Source of the DNA: Aculops lycopersici
Taxonomy: Eukaryota; Arthropoda; Arachnida; Trombidiformes; Eriophyidae
NCBI GenBank assembly: GCA_015350385.1
Contig: WNKI01000001.1
Location: forward strand, 985,870-1,049,869
Length of the DNA: 64,000 nucleotides
Reading direction: 5' to 3'
Under the pieces are notes generated by a model. That model saw only the letters and a list, made by a program, of their open reading frames with translations, made no database searches and was not told the DNA's origin. Position numbers and translations under genes: made by a program. Shown piece by piece: positions 22,017 through 29,887 of the stretch. How positions within the stretch are numbered: position 1 is the first letter of the stretch; each line of letters begins with the position of its first letter.

Positions 22017-24047
22017 ATGTTGGAATTTTTTGTAATATTTAGCAAGTCAGGAATTGTTTTGTTCGCAACTGTGAACCAATCCTTAAATCAAGTTGTCAAT
22101 GGACTTGTGAAGCATGTTTTCCTCGAGGAAAGGACTGGCCAATATCAGACAGATCAACTTCAAATCAAATATCTACTCGACAACGAATTCGAGTTGGTCT
22201 ATGTAGTCGGATATCAGAAATTTCTTCAACTTAGCTATGTTGATAAGTTTCTAAGCGATGTTCAACGCGCCTTCAGAGATAAGTACTCCGATTTTGATCT
22301 TAAGAGAATATTGTCTTTGTCGTTCAAAAAGCAGAGTTCGAAGTTGATGAAGGTATTGCGAGCAAAAGATGTAAACACTGACTTTGTTGGCAAAACTAGA
22401 TCATCAAAGAAACAAAAACGTCTAGAATTCTGTGATCTTGTTATCGATGACGAAACAAGTGTTTTGGATTTCGCAGTCGAGTTTAGCTCAACTTATGAAC
22501 ATTGTGTTAGAACATGTAGCTCCATGCCAAAACAGGAGACTATGCGTACATTCCAAGACAGTGCAAAGTCGAAGAAGACTATTGCTTCGATGATTGTACA
22601 GGACGAGCCAGCCAAGGAGACCAAGGTAGCGGCCAAGAAGGCGGACAAGGTGGCGCCGGTTCAAGCTAAACCAGTGCCAGCTAAGCAATCGGAGAATATT
22701 GCGCCAGCTGGTTTCAAGCCGCCTGCAAGTGTGATGGCTAAGCTTGCCAGTCGATCAGGAGACTCCAAGGTTGTTAAGAAAGCGAAGAAGGATACAGGTG
22801 GTGGTGGTAATGATAATAACAAGAAAGGTAAAGCTGCTCGTCAATGGGACCTCTCCGGTTCCAATCCTGATGAATTCGACTTCAGTAAGAAGCCTGTCGG
22901 ACAAGCAGAGGGTGAAGGCAACAAAACGAACACAGCATCGATAAACAAGAACATTGCATCAACACTCTCATCAGAGGATTTGGAGACTAAGTTAGATATA
23001 ACAGACTCTGAGAGCTCCGAAGATGAAGACGAACAAGAAGTTGGTGATGACGACGCTGCCATCGCCGGAAATGCTAGCAAGTCGTCCTATTTTGGTTCAA
23101 TATGGAAGAGCGTTTCCTACAATAAGACCTTGACAGAGACAGATTTGAGACCAGTTCTCGATCAACTTCGCGACCATTTGACAGCGAAGAACGTCGCTGC
23201 TGAGATTGCGGAGGAACTTTGCAAGAGTGTTTCTAGCAAATTGGAGGGTCAGCATGTGAACACATGGGTCAATGTCAAAAAGATCGCCCGAGAGGCTTTA
23301 CAAGAGGCCATAATGAACATTTTGAATCCTAGCAAGACTATCAATATCCTAAGAGAGATTGAGACCAAGCCTAGACCACCATATGTAATTGTTTTTTGTG
23401 GAGTCAACGGTGTAGGTAAATCTACAAACTTGGCTAAGATTGCCAACTGGTTGATCAACAACAAAGTTAAGGTTCTAGTGGTCGCTTGCGATACATTCAG
23501 AGCTGGTGCCATTGAACAACTGAAAACTCACGTTATGGCTTTGAAGTCGCTGCACGAAAGCGGCAAGGATGGACCTGTCAAGATTGAGTTATTCGAGAAG
23601 GGCTACGGTCGTGACAGCGCTGCGATTGCTATGGAAGCCATCAACTATGCCAGAAACAATCAGTTCAATTGTGTCATGGTAGATACGGCAGGTAGAATGC
23701 AGGATAATGAGCCATTAATGAGACAGTTGGCTAAGCTCATCAAGATCAACACTCCCGACTTGACGTTGTTTGTTGGCGAGGCCCTTGTTGGCAATGAGGC
23801 TGTGGATCAGCTAACCAAGTTCAACAAATCACTTTTAGATTGTGGGTGTCGCCTCGAGGGATCTTCAAGATCTGCCATCGATGGTATTGTTTTGACCAAA
23901 TTTGACACTATTGACGACCAAGTAGGTGCTGCAATCTCTATGACCTATGTAACGGGTCAGCCGATTGTCTTTGTGGGTGTCGGTCAAACTTACCGGGACC
24001 TCAAGCGTTTGGATGCCAAGGCGGTAACTAAAGCCTTGATGCGTTAG
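22017..24047 (+). CDS. SRPRA: Signal recognition particle receptor subunit alpha
   Basis: SRP receptor alpha (docking protein), the GTPase that pairs with SRP54 to deliver ribosome-nascent chain complexes to the ER translocon. The 676 residues match the usual ~640. The N-terminal SRX (longin) domain begins MLEFFVIFSKSGIVLF and binds SRPRB. A charged Lys-rich linker (about 180-350) follows, then the NG GTPase: GVNGVGKST P-loop (about 462-470), DTFRAGA, DTAGRM (about 555), TKFDTIDDQVGAA and a C-terminal GVGQTYRDLKRLD. All GTP-binding motifs are intact. It is a single exon in this sequence, head-to-head with the AFG2A-like gene and tail-to-tail with the channel gene, 107 bp between stops. Identification is secure. 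Confidence 0.96.
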   Translation: MLEFFVIFSKSGIVLFATVNQSLNQVVNGLVKHVFLEERTGQYQTDQLQIKYLLDNEFELVYVVGYQKFLQLSYVDKFLSDVQRAFRDKYSDFDLKRILSLSFKKQSSKLMKVLRAKDVNTDFVGKTRSSKKQKRLEFCDLVIDDETSVLDFAVEFSSTYEHCVRTCSSMPKQETMRTFQDSAKSKKTIASMIVQDEPAKETKVAAKKADKVAPVQAKPVPAKQSENIAPAGFKPPASVMAKLASRSGDSKVVKKAKKDTGGGGNDNNKKGKAARQWDLSGSNPDEFDFSKKPVGQAEGEGNKTNTASINKNIASTLSSEDLETKLDITDSESSEDEDEQEVGDDDAAIAGNASKSSYFGSIWKSVSYNKTLTETDLRPVLDQLRDHLTAKNVAAEIAEELCKSVSSKLEGQHVNTWVNVKKIAREALQEAIMNILNPSKTINILREIETKPRPPYVIVFCGVNGVGKSTNLAKIANWLINNKVKVLVVACDTFRAGAIEQLKTHVMALKSLHESGKDGPVKIELFEKGYGRDSAAIAMEAINYARNNQFNCVMVDTAGRMQDNEPLMRQLAKLIKINTPDLTLFVGEALVGNEAVDQLTKFNKSLLDCGCRLEGSSRSAIDGIVLTKFDTIDDQVGAAISMTYVTGQPIVFVGVGQTYRDLKRLDAKAVTKALMR

Positions 24048-24154
24048 ACTCTACTAGCAAGCGATCTACTATTATTTCTTAGATTAAAATCTTGTGCATT
24101 AGCTTGATATGGAGAGATTATGTCTACTCCCAAGACGACTCAAGTGTCTTTTGT

Positions 24155-25657
24155 TTAATAAATACCTCTTTTTTCAATATCTACCTTCGCCAAAGACGCT
24201 CGCTCAGTGCAAAAGATGACTAGTCGTTGGATTCCTCGATAGATTGAAACTATGGAAAACCCCAACCAGACGGCGAGTAGACCACCAATGTTACCTAGGG
24301 TCTCTGTCCAGTCATATTTTTGCTTGACCTCTTGAACGCTGTAATGGAAATGTGCATACTTGATTGTGATCAAACCACAACAATGTCGAAGATGCCGTTG
24401 TTCATCTGTGTCCTTATCGAAAAGGATTTGGACATCAGTTGGCCAAACGGATCTTGTCACTGTGATCGAATAGGAGCTAAATCGGCAAGCTGGTGCGCAT
24501 TGGGACCAACAAAATCGTTTCATCTTCCTGTAGGTTCTCATTTTGGTTCGTGATCTCAGATGTTCTGGGTCCATCGACTGTGGTAGTGAAGTATTTGTGG
24601 CATTCACATATCTGACAAGTGGAATTTGGTGAATGCCCACGAACCAGTTGCACGGTTTCAAACTACGATCAGGATCTAGAGTGTCATTCCTAAAGTAGGG
24701 CATTGTGGGTGGCCAACAGTTAGAGTAGTTGATCACGTTATGCACCAGACAATTTTGAAAGCACCCTTCCACTAACAAGGGAACCCGAGGATCTATCTTG
24801 TCGGCATACTTATAGAGATTCACCTCACTATAATCTGCACAACCAGTCTTAGGGTCTTGGCTCAAGTCTAAATCACGTCGATCAATGTTGAAGTCGTACT
24901 TGTAGCCTCTAGTCACGTAGAAGTCTAGATCATGGGTGGACCCGATGAGGCCATTGTCGTGGAATATAATTCGAGACCCAATTTGTCTCTTGAGGTCAGC
25001 ATAGTCTTCGGGCTGAAAGTCGAGCAAGATTTTAATGACTTCCTTGGCATGAAAGTAAGTATGATTACCTTTAGTAGTTTTCTTTTGGGTTGAGTTGAAT
25101 AGGTGCGGTCTATGATATGCGTCATTGTACATTGCGCCTTTATACAACAAAGTAGCACATCTTCTATCTTGGATCGAATCAACCTTCTTCAAATCGCCAC
25201 ACTCAATAGAATCTGTCCAAGTTCTGGCGCATTCGAAACGCTTGATGAATGGTTCATTGTCTGGTTTCATGTCGTAAATCTTGTCCAGAGGGGAGACAGC
25301 CATCTCATCTGTTGGACTATAGTTGAATCGTTGTAATATCCTGGCCACTTCATCTCGGTAGTTGTTAAACTCACGCCGATCTAAATATGATGGCATTCTC
25401 TTAGTCCAACCTGGATACCGCTCCTCCATGGCAGCAGCGATTTCTGGTCTCCTTTTGACTAGCTTCTTGAGGGATAACCTGTTGTTATTGCATATAGTAA
25501 TACCGGGTAATATTGAAATGAGGCTAGAAGAGACATCTGAAACGCTAATAAAAATAGGATAGCTAAAGAAGTGAACTAAAATTGTGTAACATTGGCTAAA
25601 ACAAATCAATGCGAAAACACAATAGATTACGACCTTCAGCAAACATCTGAGTTCCAT
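24155..25657 (-). CDS. DEG/ENaC family sodium channel subunit
   Basis: Amiloride-sensitive/degenerin-type trimeric cation channel, a plasma-membrane protein. Of 500 residues, a first membrane segment (about 8-30) precedes FPGITICNNNRL-type sequence. A large Cys-rich ectodomain has several N-glycosylation sequons and the family's late cysteine cluster (CWSQCAPACRF). A second membrane segment follows NIGGLLAVWLGFSIVS (about 455-475), in which GFS corresponds to the G/S-x-S selectivity filter. The cytoplasmic N-terminus is only about seven residues, so the conserved His-Gly gating motif before TM1 is absent; either it is truly truncated or an upstream exon is not visible. Subfamily (ASIC, pickpocket or peptide-gated) cannot be assigned. 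Confidence 0.88.
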   Translation of the reverse strand: MELRCLLKVVIYCVFALICFSQCYTILVHFFSYPIFISVSDVSSSLISILPGITICNNNRLSLKKLVKRRPEIAAAMEERYPGWTKRMPSYLDRREFNNYRDEVARILQRFNYSPTDEMAVSPLDKIYDMKPDNEPFIKRFECARTWTDSIECGDLKKVDSIQDRRCATLLYKGAMYNDAYHRPHLFNSTQKKTTKGNHTYFHAKEVIKILLDFQPEDYADLKRQIGSRIIFHDNGLIGSTHDLDFYVTRGYKYDFNIDRRDLDLSQDPKTGCADYSEVNLYKYADKIDPRVPLLVEGCFQNCLVHNVINYSNCWPPTMPYFRNDTLDPDRSLKPCNWFVGIHQIPLVRYVNATNTSLPQSMDPEHLRSRTKMRTYRKMKRFCWSQCAPACRFSSYSITVTRSVWPTDVQILFDKDTDEQRHLRHCCGLITIKYAHFHYSVQEVKQKYDWTETLGNIGGLLAVWLGFSIVSIYRGIQRLVIFCTERASLAKVDIEKRGIY

Positions 25658-25761
25658 CTTGTCAATAGATCAACATTTGGATCAGAGTCACATCCAAGGT
25701 AAGAAATACACATAAATCTCTTAATATCTCTGGTGCTAGTATTGTTAGTTGTTGTAGTTCA

Positions 25762-25767
25762 TTTATT
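25762..25767 (-). terminator. Polyadenylation signal of the thioredoxin gene
   Basis: TTTATT on the plus strand, AATAAA on the coding strand, about 145 bp past the thioredoxin stop codon. Confidence 0.4.
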
Positions 25768-25911
25768 TTGAACAGAATAGTTGATGATGATTATTGTTGA
25801 TCCAGTCAAACATGATGATGAATACTCGGAGATATAGAATATTCGTTCTCAACTATCATTTGCCAAATCGCACTGCTATGGCTAGGTATATTGACAATGA
25901 TGCTAACGGAA

Positions 25912-26238
25912 CTACTTCTGTAAGTGCCTCTCAATCATCTCCTTGAGCTTATCCTCATTGCTTCCAGCTAGGGTGTCAAGGTGAGCACCCCTACGCTTGA
26001 AAACAAAGGTTGGCATAACTTGAATCGAGTATTCGCCGACAAGGTCCTCTACTTCGTCGACGTCAACCTTTAAGAACATCAAGCTGTCCTCGTATTTCTT
26101 GGAAATTTCGTCCAAAAGAGGTGCAATCCTCTTGCATGGGCCGCACCAGGTGGCAAAGAAGTCGATGACGACCAATTTGTCGCCAGCCTCTACAAACTTG
26201 GCCTCTAATTCGGACTTGCTCTTAACTTGATGTACCAT
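25912..26238 (-). CDS. TXN: Thioredoxin
   Basis: Cytosolic dithiol-disulfide oxidoreductase of 108 residues, the usual length. The redox centre WCGPC is at 31-35, the buried Asp at about 26 (VVIDFFATW), the cis-proline in VMPTF at 76 and the terminal helix KLKEMIERHLQK. There is no signal or transit peptide, so this is the cytosolic thioredoxin-1/2 type. It is reduced by thioredoxin reductase and supplies electrons to peroxiredoxins, ribonucleotide reductase and methionine sulfoxide reductase. It is intronless here and co-directional with the channel gene 254 bp downstream, with divergent sequence upstream. Confidence 0.96.
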   Translation of the reverse strand: MVHQVKSKSELEAKFVEAGDKLVVIDFFATWCGPCKRIAPLLDEISKKYEDSLMFLKVDVDEVEDLVGEYSIQVMPTFVFKRRGAHLDTLAGSNEDKLKEMIERHLQK

Positions 26239-26826
26239 TTTGAATAATTATTAGCTTCTGTAAAACGGATTGAATGAAAGTAATTGAATATTACTTGCTT
26301 GGTTGAATGTTAGTTTGCAATACGCTGCTTAGATATGTAATCGATGAGTAATATCGTAGTATCTTCAAAAGTGATCGATGGAACTTGACAGCTGAACGAG
26401 TATTTGTCTCGTATCAGCATGGCAACCGGCTTTCAAAAAGTCAATACACAGGCCATAGCGTGACAGCGTAGAATAAGCGTGAGTGCTCCGCCCAAAGGGC
26501 AAGCAGGGTTTTTGAGTTGAAGCGAGGGTTATTCGAAAACATGACTCACAACTTACTCCCTCTTTCTTTAGGGTTTATTCGCGGCGCTCTCTTACGATTC
26601 AGCGGCAAACATGCGCGCAATTTTCAAGTTTTTCTCTCAAGCTTTGCACAAACGATCTGTCTGGTAAAATTTCCTATTTGTCTAATGCAAGACAACCAAA
26701 TTTGTGATCTAATCCTATATTGATGACATTCAAATGAATAACATATAGAACTTTTTTATCTTAGCAACCAAAATCGACAGCAACTGCAAGTAAAAAGGCT
26801 CCTCCTAGTTACCGAGGAAGGGTTTC
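26239..26826. other. Intergenic region between thioredoxin and the micropeptide candidate
   Basis: 588 bp between divergent genes. It presumably contains the thioredoxin promoter. A 68-codon frame at 26,517-26,723 shows no recognisable features and I do not call it. Confidence 0.4.
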
Positions 26827-26979
26827 ATGCTTGAGAATGCGAACTGTCCGGACCGAGCAGAGTGGATATTTATCGGAATTCTTGTAGGATTAGTGACGGG
26901 AGTAATCGTTTTATGGTTCTTTAATTGTTTTCGTCTGAGCTCAAATGTGCCCGCCAACAATTCAAACTCGGGAAACTAA
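26827..26979 (+). CDS. Putative 50-residue single-pass membrane micropeptide
   Basis: A short complete frame starting MLENANCPDRAEW. It is followed by about 20 hydrophobic residues (about 14-33), then a Cys/Arg stop-transfer-like segment and a Ser/Asn-rich tail. An in-frame stop lies 21 bases upstream. The composition, a clear membrane span with polar flanks, is unlike random frames nearby, and the following gene SF3B6 starts 107 bp later on the same strand. I do not recognise the family; it could be a small integral membrane protein, or the last exon of a longer gene. Transcript evidence would decide. Confidence 0.45.
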   Translation: MLENANCPDRAEWIFIGILVGLVTGVIVLWFFNCFRLSSNVPANNSNSGN

Positions 26980-27086
26980 TTTGAAGACAAGAAAAGTCTA
27001 GTAACAACAATATGTTGTTGCGCTTTTGTTCCCATTAAATCCAAGTCACAACTCACGCGAATCACTACCATATTTACCATAACAAG

Positions 27087-27368
27087 ATGGCATTAGGCGC
27101 CCAGCATGTCAGACTTCCTCCAGAAGTCAATAGGATATTGTATGTTAAGAATCTCCCCTATAATATGAAGGCAGACGAATTGTATGACTTATTTGGCCGA
27201 TATGGACCAATCAGGCAGATAAGAATAGGAGACCAGGCGACTACGAAAGGTAGCGCCTTTGTTATTTATGAGGATATTTATGACGCTCGAAATGCTCTCG
27301 AAAAGTTGCAAGGCTTTAAAGTATTGGATAGGTTTTTAGTTGTGCAATATTTCCGGTTAAGGAAATAA
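27087..27368 (+). CDS. SF3B6: Splicing factor 3B subunit 6 (p14), C-terminally short
   Basis: RRM protein of the U2 snRNP SF3b complex that binds SF3B1 and lies near the branch-point adenosine. The sequence VRLPPEVNRILYVKNLPY contains RNP2, and KGSAFVIYEDIYDARNA contains RNP1. Both closely follow the known family, including the conserved aromatic residues. The protein is 93 residues, against about 125 in other animals. It stops right after the last RRM strand (VVQYFRLRK), so the Lys/Glu-rich C-terminal extension that packs against SF3B1 is missing. I looked for a downstream exon: a GT at the FR codon with an acceptor near 27,433 gives an immediate stop, so I see no rescue. Confidence 0.9.
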   Translation: MALGAQHVRLPPEVNRILYVKNLPYNMKADELYDLFGRYGPIRQIRIGDQATTKGSAFVIYEDIYDARNALEKLQGFKVLDRFLVVQYFRLRK

Positions 27369-27486
27369 TACACAGCGTACCATGTATATAAAATTGAAAC
27401 TCGTCCAACTTTTGCTAGTGTCTTGTTCTTTAGACCCCAAAATTAGCACTTGATACAAATCGTAAGGATGCTTACAGCTTGATTGT

Positions 27487-27849
27487 TCAGGAAGATTCTT
27501 CTCTACACTTGCACTGTGTGATGTTCGTTAGCGGCTCTAGCATTAGATTAAGATCATTCTTGTTCCAGTCAACTACCAAGTATGCATCATTTGCAGCTGG
27601 AACGTGACAGGTGGTTGCTGCGCACCTAGGCTCTAGAAAGAGTCTACTTAGTATGCTATAACCAAGATGAGCAATCACGCCCAGTGCATACCATTGCAAC
27701 CCTCTCTGCCTAGCGTGAGTGGTTTTGGACCACTCTTCAAGAAACGAAAACAGTAGCTCTTCTTCAGGCATTGGAGTCGGAAGAAACTCGACACGCGCTT
27801 TTTTCAGTCCAACAACAAGCTCACACTCACGTAAGAAGCCGGCCATCAC
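27487..27849 (-). CDS. Hypothetical protein, 120 residues
   Basis: Unrecognised. The N-terminal half is charged and Leu-rich (PMPEEELLFSFLEEW). A moderately hydrophobic stretch follows (about residues 47-70, RGLQWYALGVIAHLGYSILSRLF), then a Cys-containing tail. It is tail-to-tail with SF3B6, 118 bp between stops, and head-to-head with the next gene, 219 bp between starts, a spacing that fits other real genes here. No signal peptide. The amino-acid make-up looks protein-like, but no motif supports a function. Confidence 0.5.
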   Translation of the reverse strand: MMAGFLRECELVVGLKKARVEFLPTPMPEEELLFSFLEEWSKTTHARQRGLQWYALGVIAHLGYSILSRLFLEPRCAATTCHVPAANDAYLVVDWNKNDLNLMLEPLTNITQCKCREESS

Positions 27850-28068
27850 TAACGGGGCGTGTGTTCTACCTTACACCAGTCACGTTTCATATATAACCAG
27901 CGTCATCACTAGTTTTCTTGTTTTTAATTAGATTAGACAATTTTATAGACAACATTTTCGTTTTGTAAATCTTTGCATTATTAAAAAACAAATATTAGCA
28001 CTTACATATAAATATATTAGCACCCTCTTAACCCATCCACCCTGGACAAACTCTTTCATTCGATTCTA

Positions 28069-29304
28069 ATGGCATTGAGACCTCAAACAATGATTGCTCT
28101 AGAAAAAAGGCCTTGTACCCAAGAGGAGCAAACGTCACGTCATGTCAAGTACATGGATGTCTGGAATATATTAAGTGAGAGATCGATAATCAAGCCACTA
28201 AGGGATTTAGCAGCTAGGGTGAGCGATGCATCATCAAAGCATCAACCAGACAAGGAGATAGGTGAACAATTGAAAGCTTTCAAACAACAATTGATCGATA
28301 TACTCAAGATCAGGGAGGAGAGATTCGATAAGTTGAAGGAGATAAGTAATGAGCTTGTTAGGCGAACGGATAAGTTTCACCGAAGCCAAATTTTGGCCAC
28401 CTGTGCGATCAAGGCCCTAGAATTCAACCAGATCGACAATTTAGTATGTCCAATCTGTCAGAACATCACCCAAAGGGCAAAGGAACCCGCAGAGCCCATG
28501 CAAGTTCGTAGGTTTGCCATAGATTTTGTTGAGATAGAGGATAAGAATTTACGTGTTTGGGCTGATAAGAAAGCCGAGATCACTGCCCTACTAGACAAGG
28601 ATTTTGAGGCAATATGTATGACTTCCACCCCTTGGGACGCTATTTCCGATGACTTCACTGAATATCGGCCCAGGTATCGACCAGTTGTTGATATGGTCTT
28701 ACCAACTAGCCGCGATGTCGACAGACTGAGCATTGACATGATTGTGAGACCAAAGCAGCCACTCAAGATGGACGACGAGCGAGTTAGCAAGTACCGAAAC
28801 GTTTGGGGCTACGGTCGTTGCCAGTATCTATCCACCTTCATTGATCTCATTAAACCAGTCCAAGAGCTAGTGGCAACTGGCGAGAGGGAGAGGCGAGAGC
28901 TTTGCAAGTTATTGCATCAACTGACAGTCATCTTTGATTGGCGCCGATTCAGGTATGAGGTCATTATGGCTCTGCTATCCCAGGACACTTTCGATATATG
29001 CCCAGGCCAAAATTTACCTCGTGAAGTTCAATGGGCATTCGGAACGGTCAAGTTCATTGAACTCAACTGTGAGGATGATCTTAAGGATCCAATTTGTCGA
29101 CAGGTGGTGCAGACGGCCAAGGAGGGTACGCCCATAGCTCGCAAATTTGCCGACGCGTTCACCGAGATCGAGAAGAGCTCTGGTCGATGGCGATTTGAGA
29201 GCCGAAGGAGACTCATTGAGTTGTACGAGGAAGACTTTGAGAATGCCGAGATAGTGGTTGACAAGTTGACATATTCCATCGACAAACTAGTCACCTGTTA
29301 CTAA
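28069..29304 (+). CDS. Orphan protein with two internal repeats
   Basis: 411 residues, mostly alpha-helical and charged, with no signal peptide or membrane segment. I do not recognise a family. It consists of two diverged copies of one unit, residues about 28-183 and 242-396. Each begins near a VW dipeptide and carries a helical stretch with an IKP motif. Each then has an EFN...DNLVCPICQ / ELN...DDLKDPICR block, an AKE...RRFA..F.EIE / AKE...RKFADAFTEIE block and an LLDKDFE / LYEEDFE end. The spacer is Pro/Asp-rich. The cysteines do not form a zinc-finger pattern. It is intronless and separated by 219 bp from the divergent hypothetical gene. Possibly lineage specific. Confidence 0.75.
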   Translation: MALRPQTMIALEKRPCTQEEQTSRHVKYMDVWNILSERSIIKPLRDLAARVSDASSKHQPDKEIGEQLKAFKQQLIDILKIREERFDKLKEISNELVRRTDKFHRSQILATCAIKALEFNQIDNLVCPICQNITQRAKEPAEPMQVRRFAIDFVEIEDKNLRVWADKKAEITALLDKDFEAICMTSTPWDAISDDFTEYRPRYRPVVDMVLPTSRDVDRLSIDMIVRPKQPLKMDDERVSKYRNVWGYGRCQYLSTFIDLIKPVQELVATGERERRELCKLLHQLTVIFDWRRFRYEVIMALLSQDTFDICPGQNLPREVQWAFGTVKFIELNCEDDLKDPICRQVVQTAKEGTPIARKFADAFTEIEKSSGRWRFESRRRLIELYEEDFENAEIVVDKLTYSIDKLVTCY

Positions 29305-29887
29305 GTCGATATTTTACACATAACTCACACAATGAACTCATGTTGCCCAATGTAAAGAAAGAAATTTTAGGAAATCCACCGGAAACAAGAATTATAAAAG
29401 AAAAAACATTCCATTTTTGACAAGATGAATCTAATCCGCCCAAACATGCCAGATATTTTTCATGACCGAGAAATGAAGTATCATGATCAAGCATAATAAC
29501 AAAAGAGAAAAATAGAGATCATATTTTAAAATCATCTTGTTTATTCTTATGGGTAACTGTCTTGGCTTGTCATAACAGTAACTGGTTCTGTTGGCATAGT
29601 TTATTTGTATTTGTATTCATGCGTCCCTTTTGTCTTCAGCACCTTCACGATAGTCACAATGCAATGAAGTCGCCTGTTACCTCATCATGCTTAATCGTGA
29701 TGCCGGTATTCTATTTAATCCGATAGTTGAAATGTTGCCCGATATTCTTCCCGCTTCCTGTGGTTGGTTAATTCTTTTTTAATTTAAAAATTTAAATTAT
29801 CGCTCGATGCCATCAACTTGGTTAGCATCAGAGGGACAAGTTATTGTCTTACTTATCCCACTGATTCTATAATTAAGAAAATGAACC
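29305..29887. other. Intergenic region between convergent genes
   Basis: 583 bp of AT-rich DNA. TTTATT at 29,540-29,545 and 29,600-29,605 could serve as UCKL1 polyadenylation signals on the minus strand. No coding signal seen. Confidence 0.4.
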
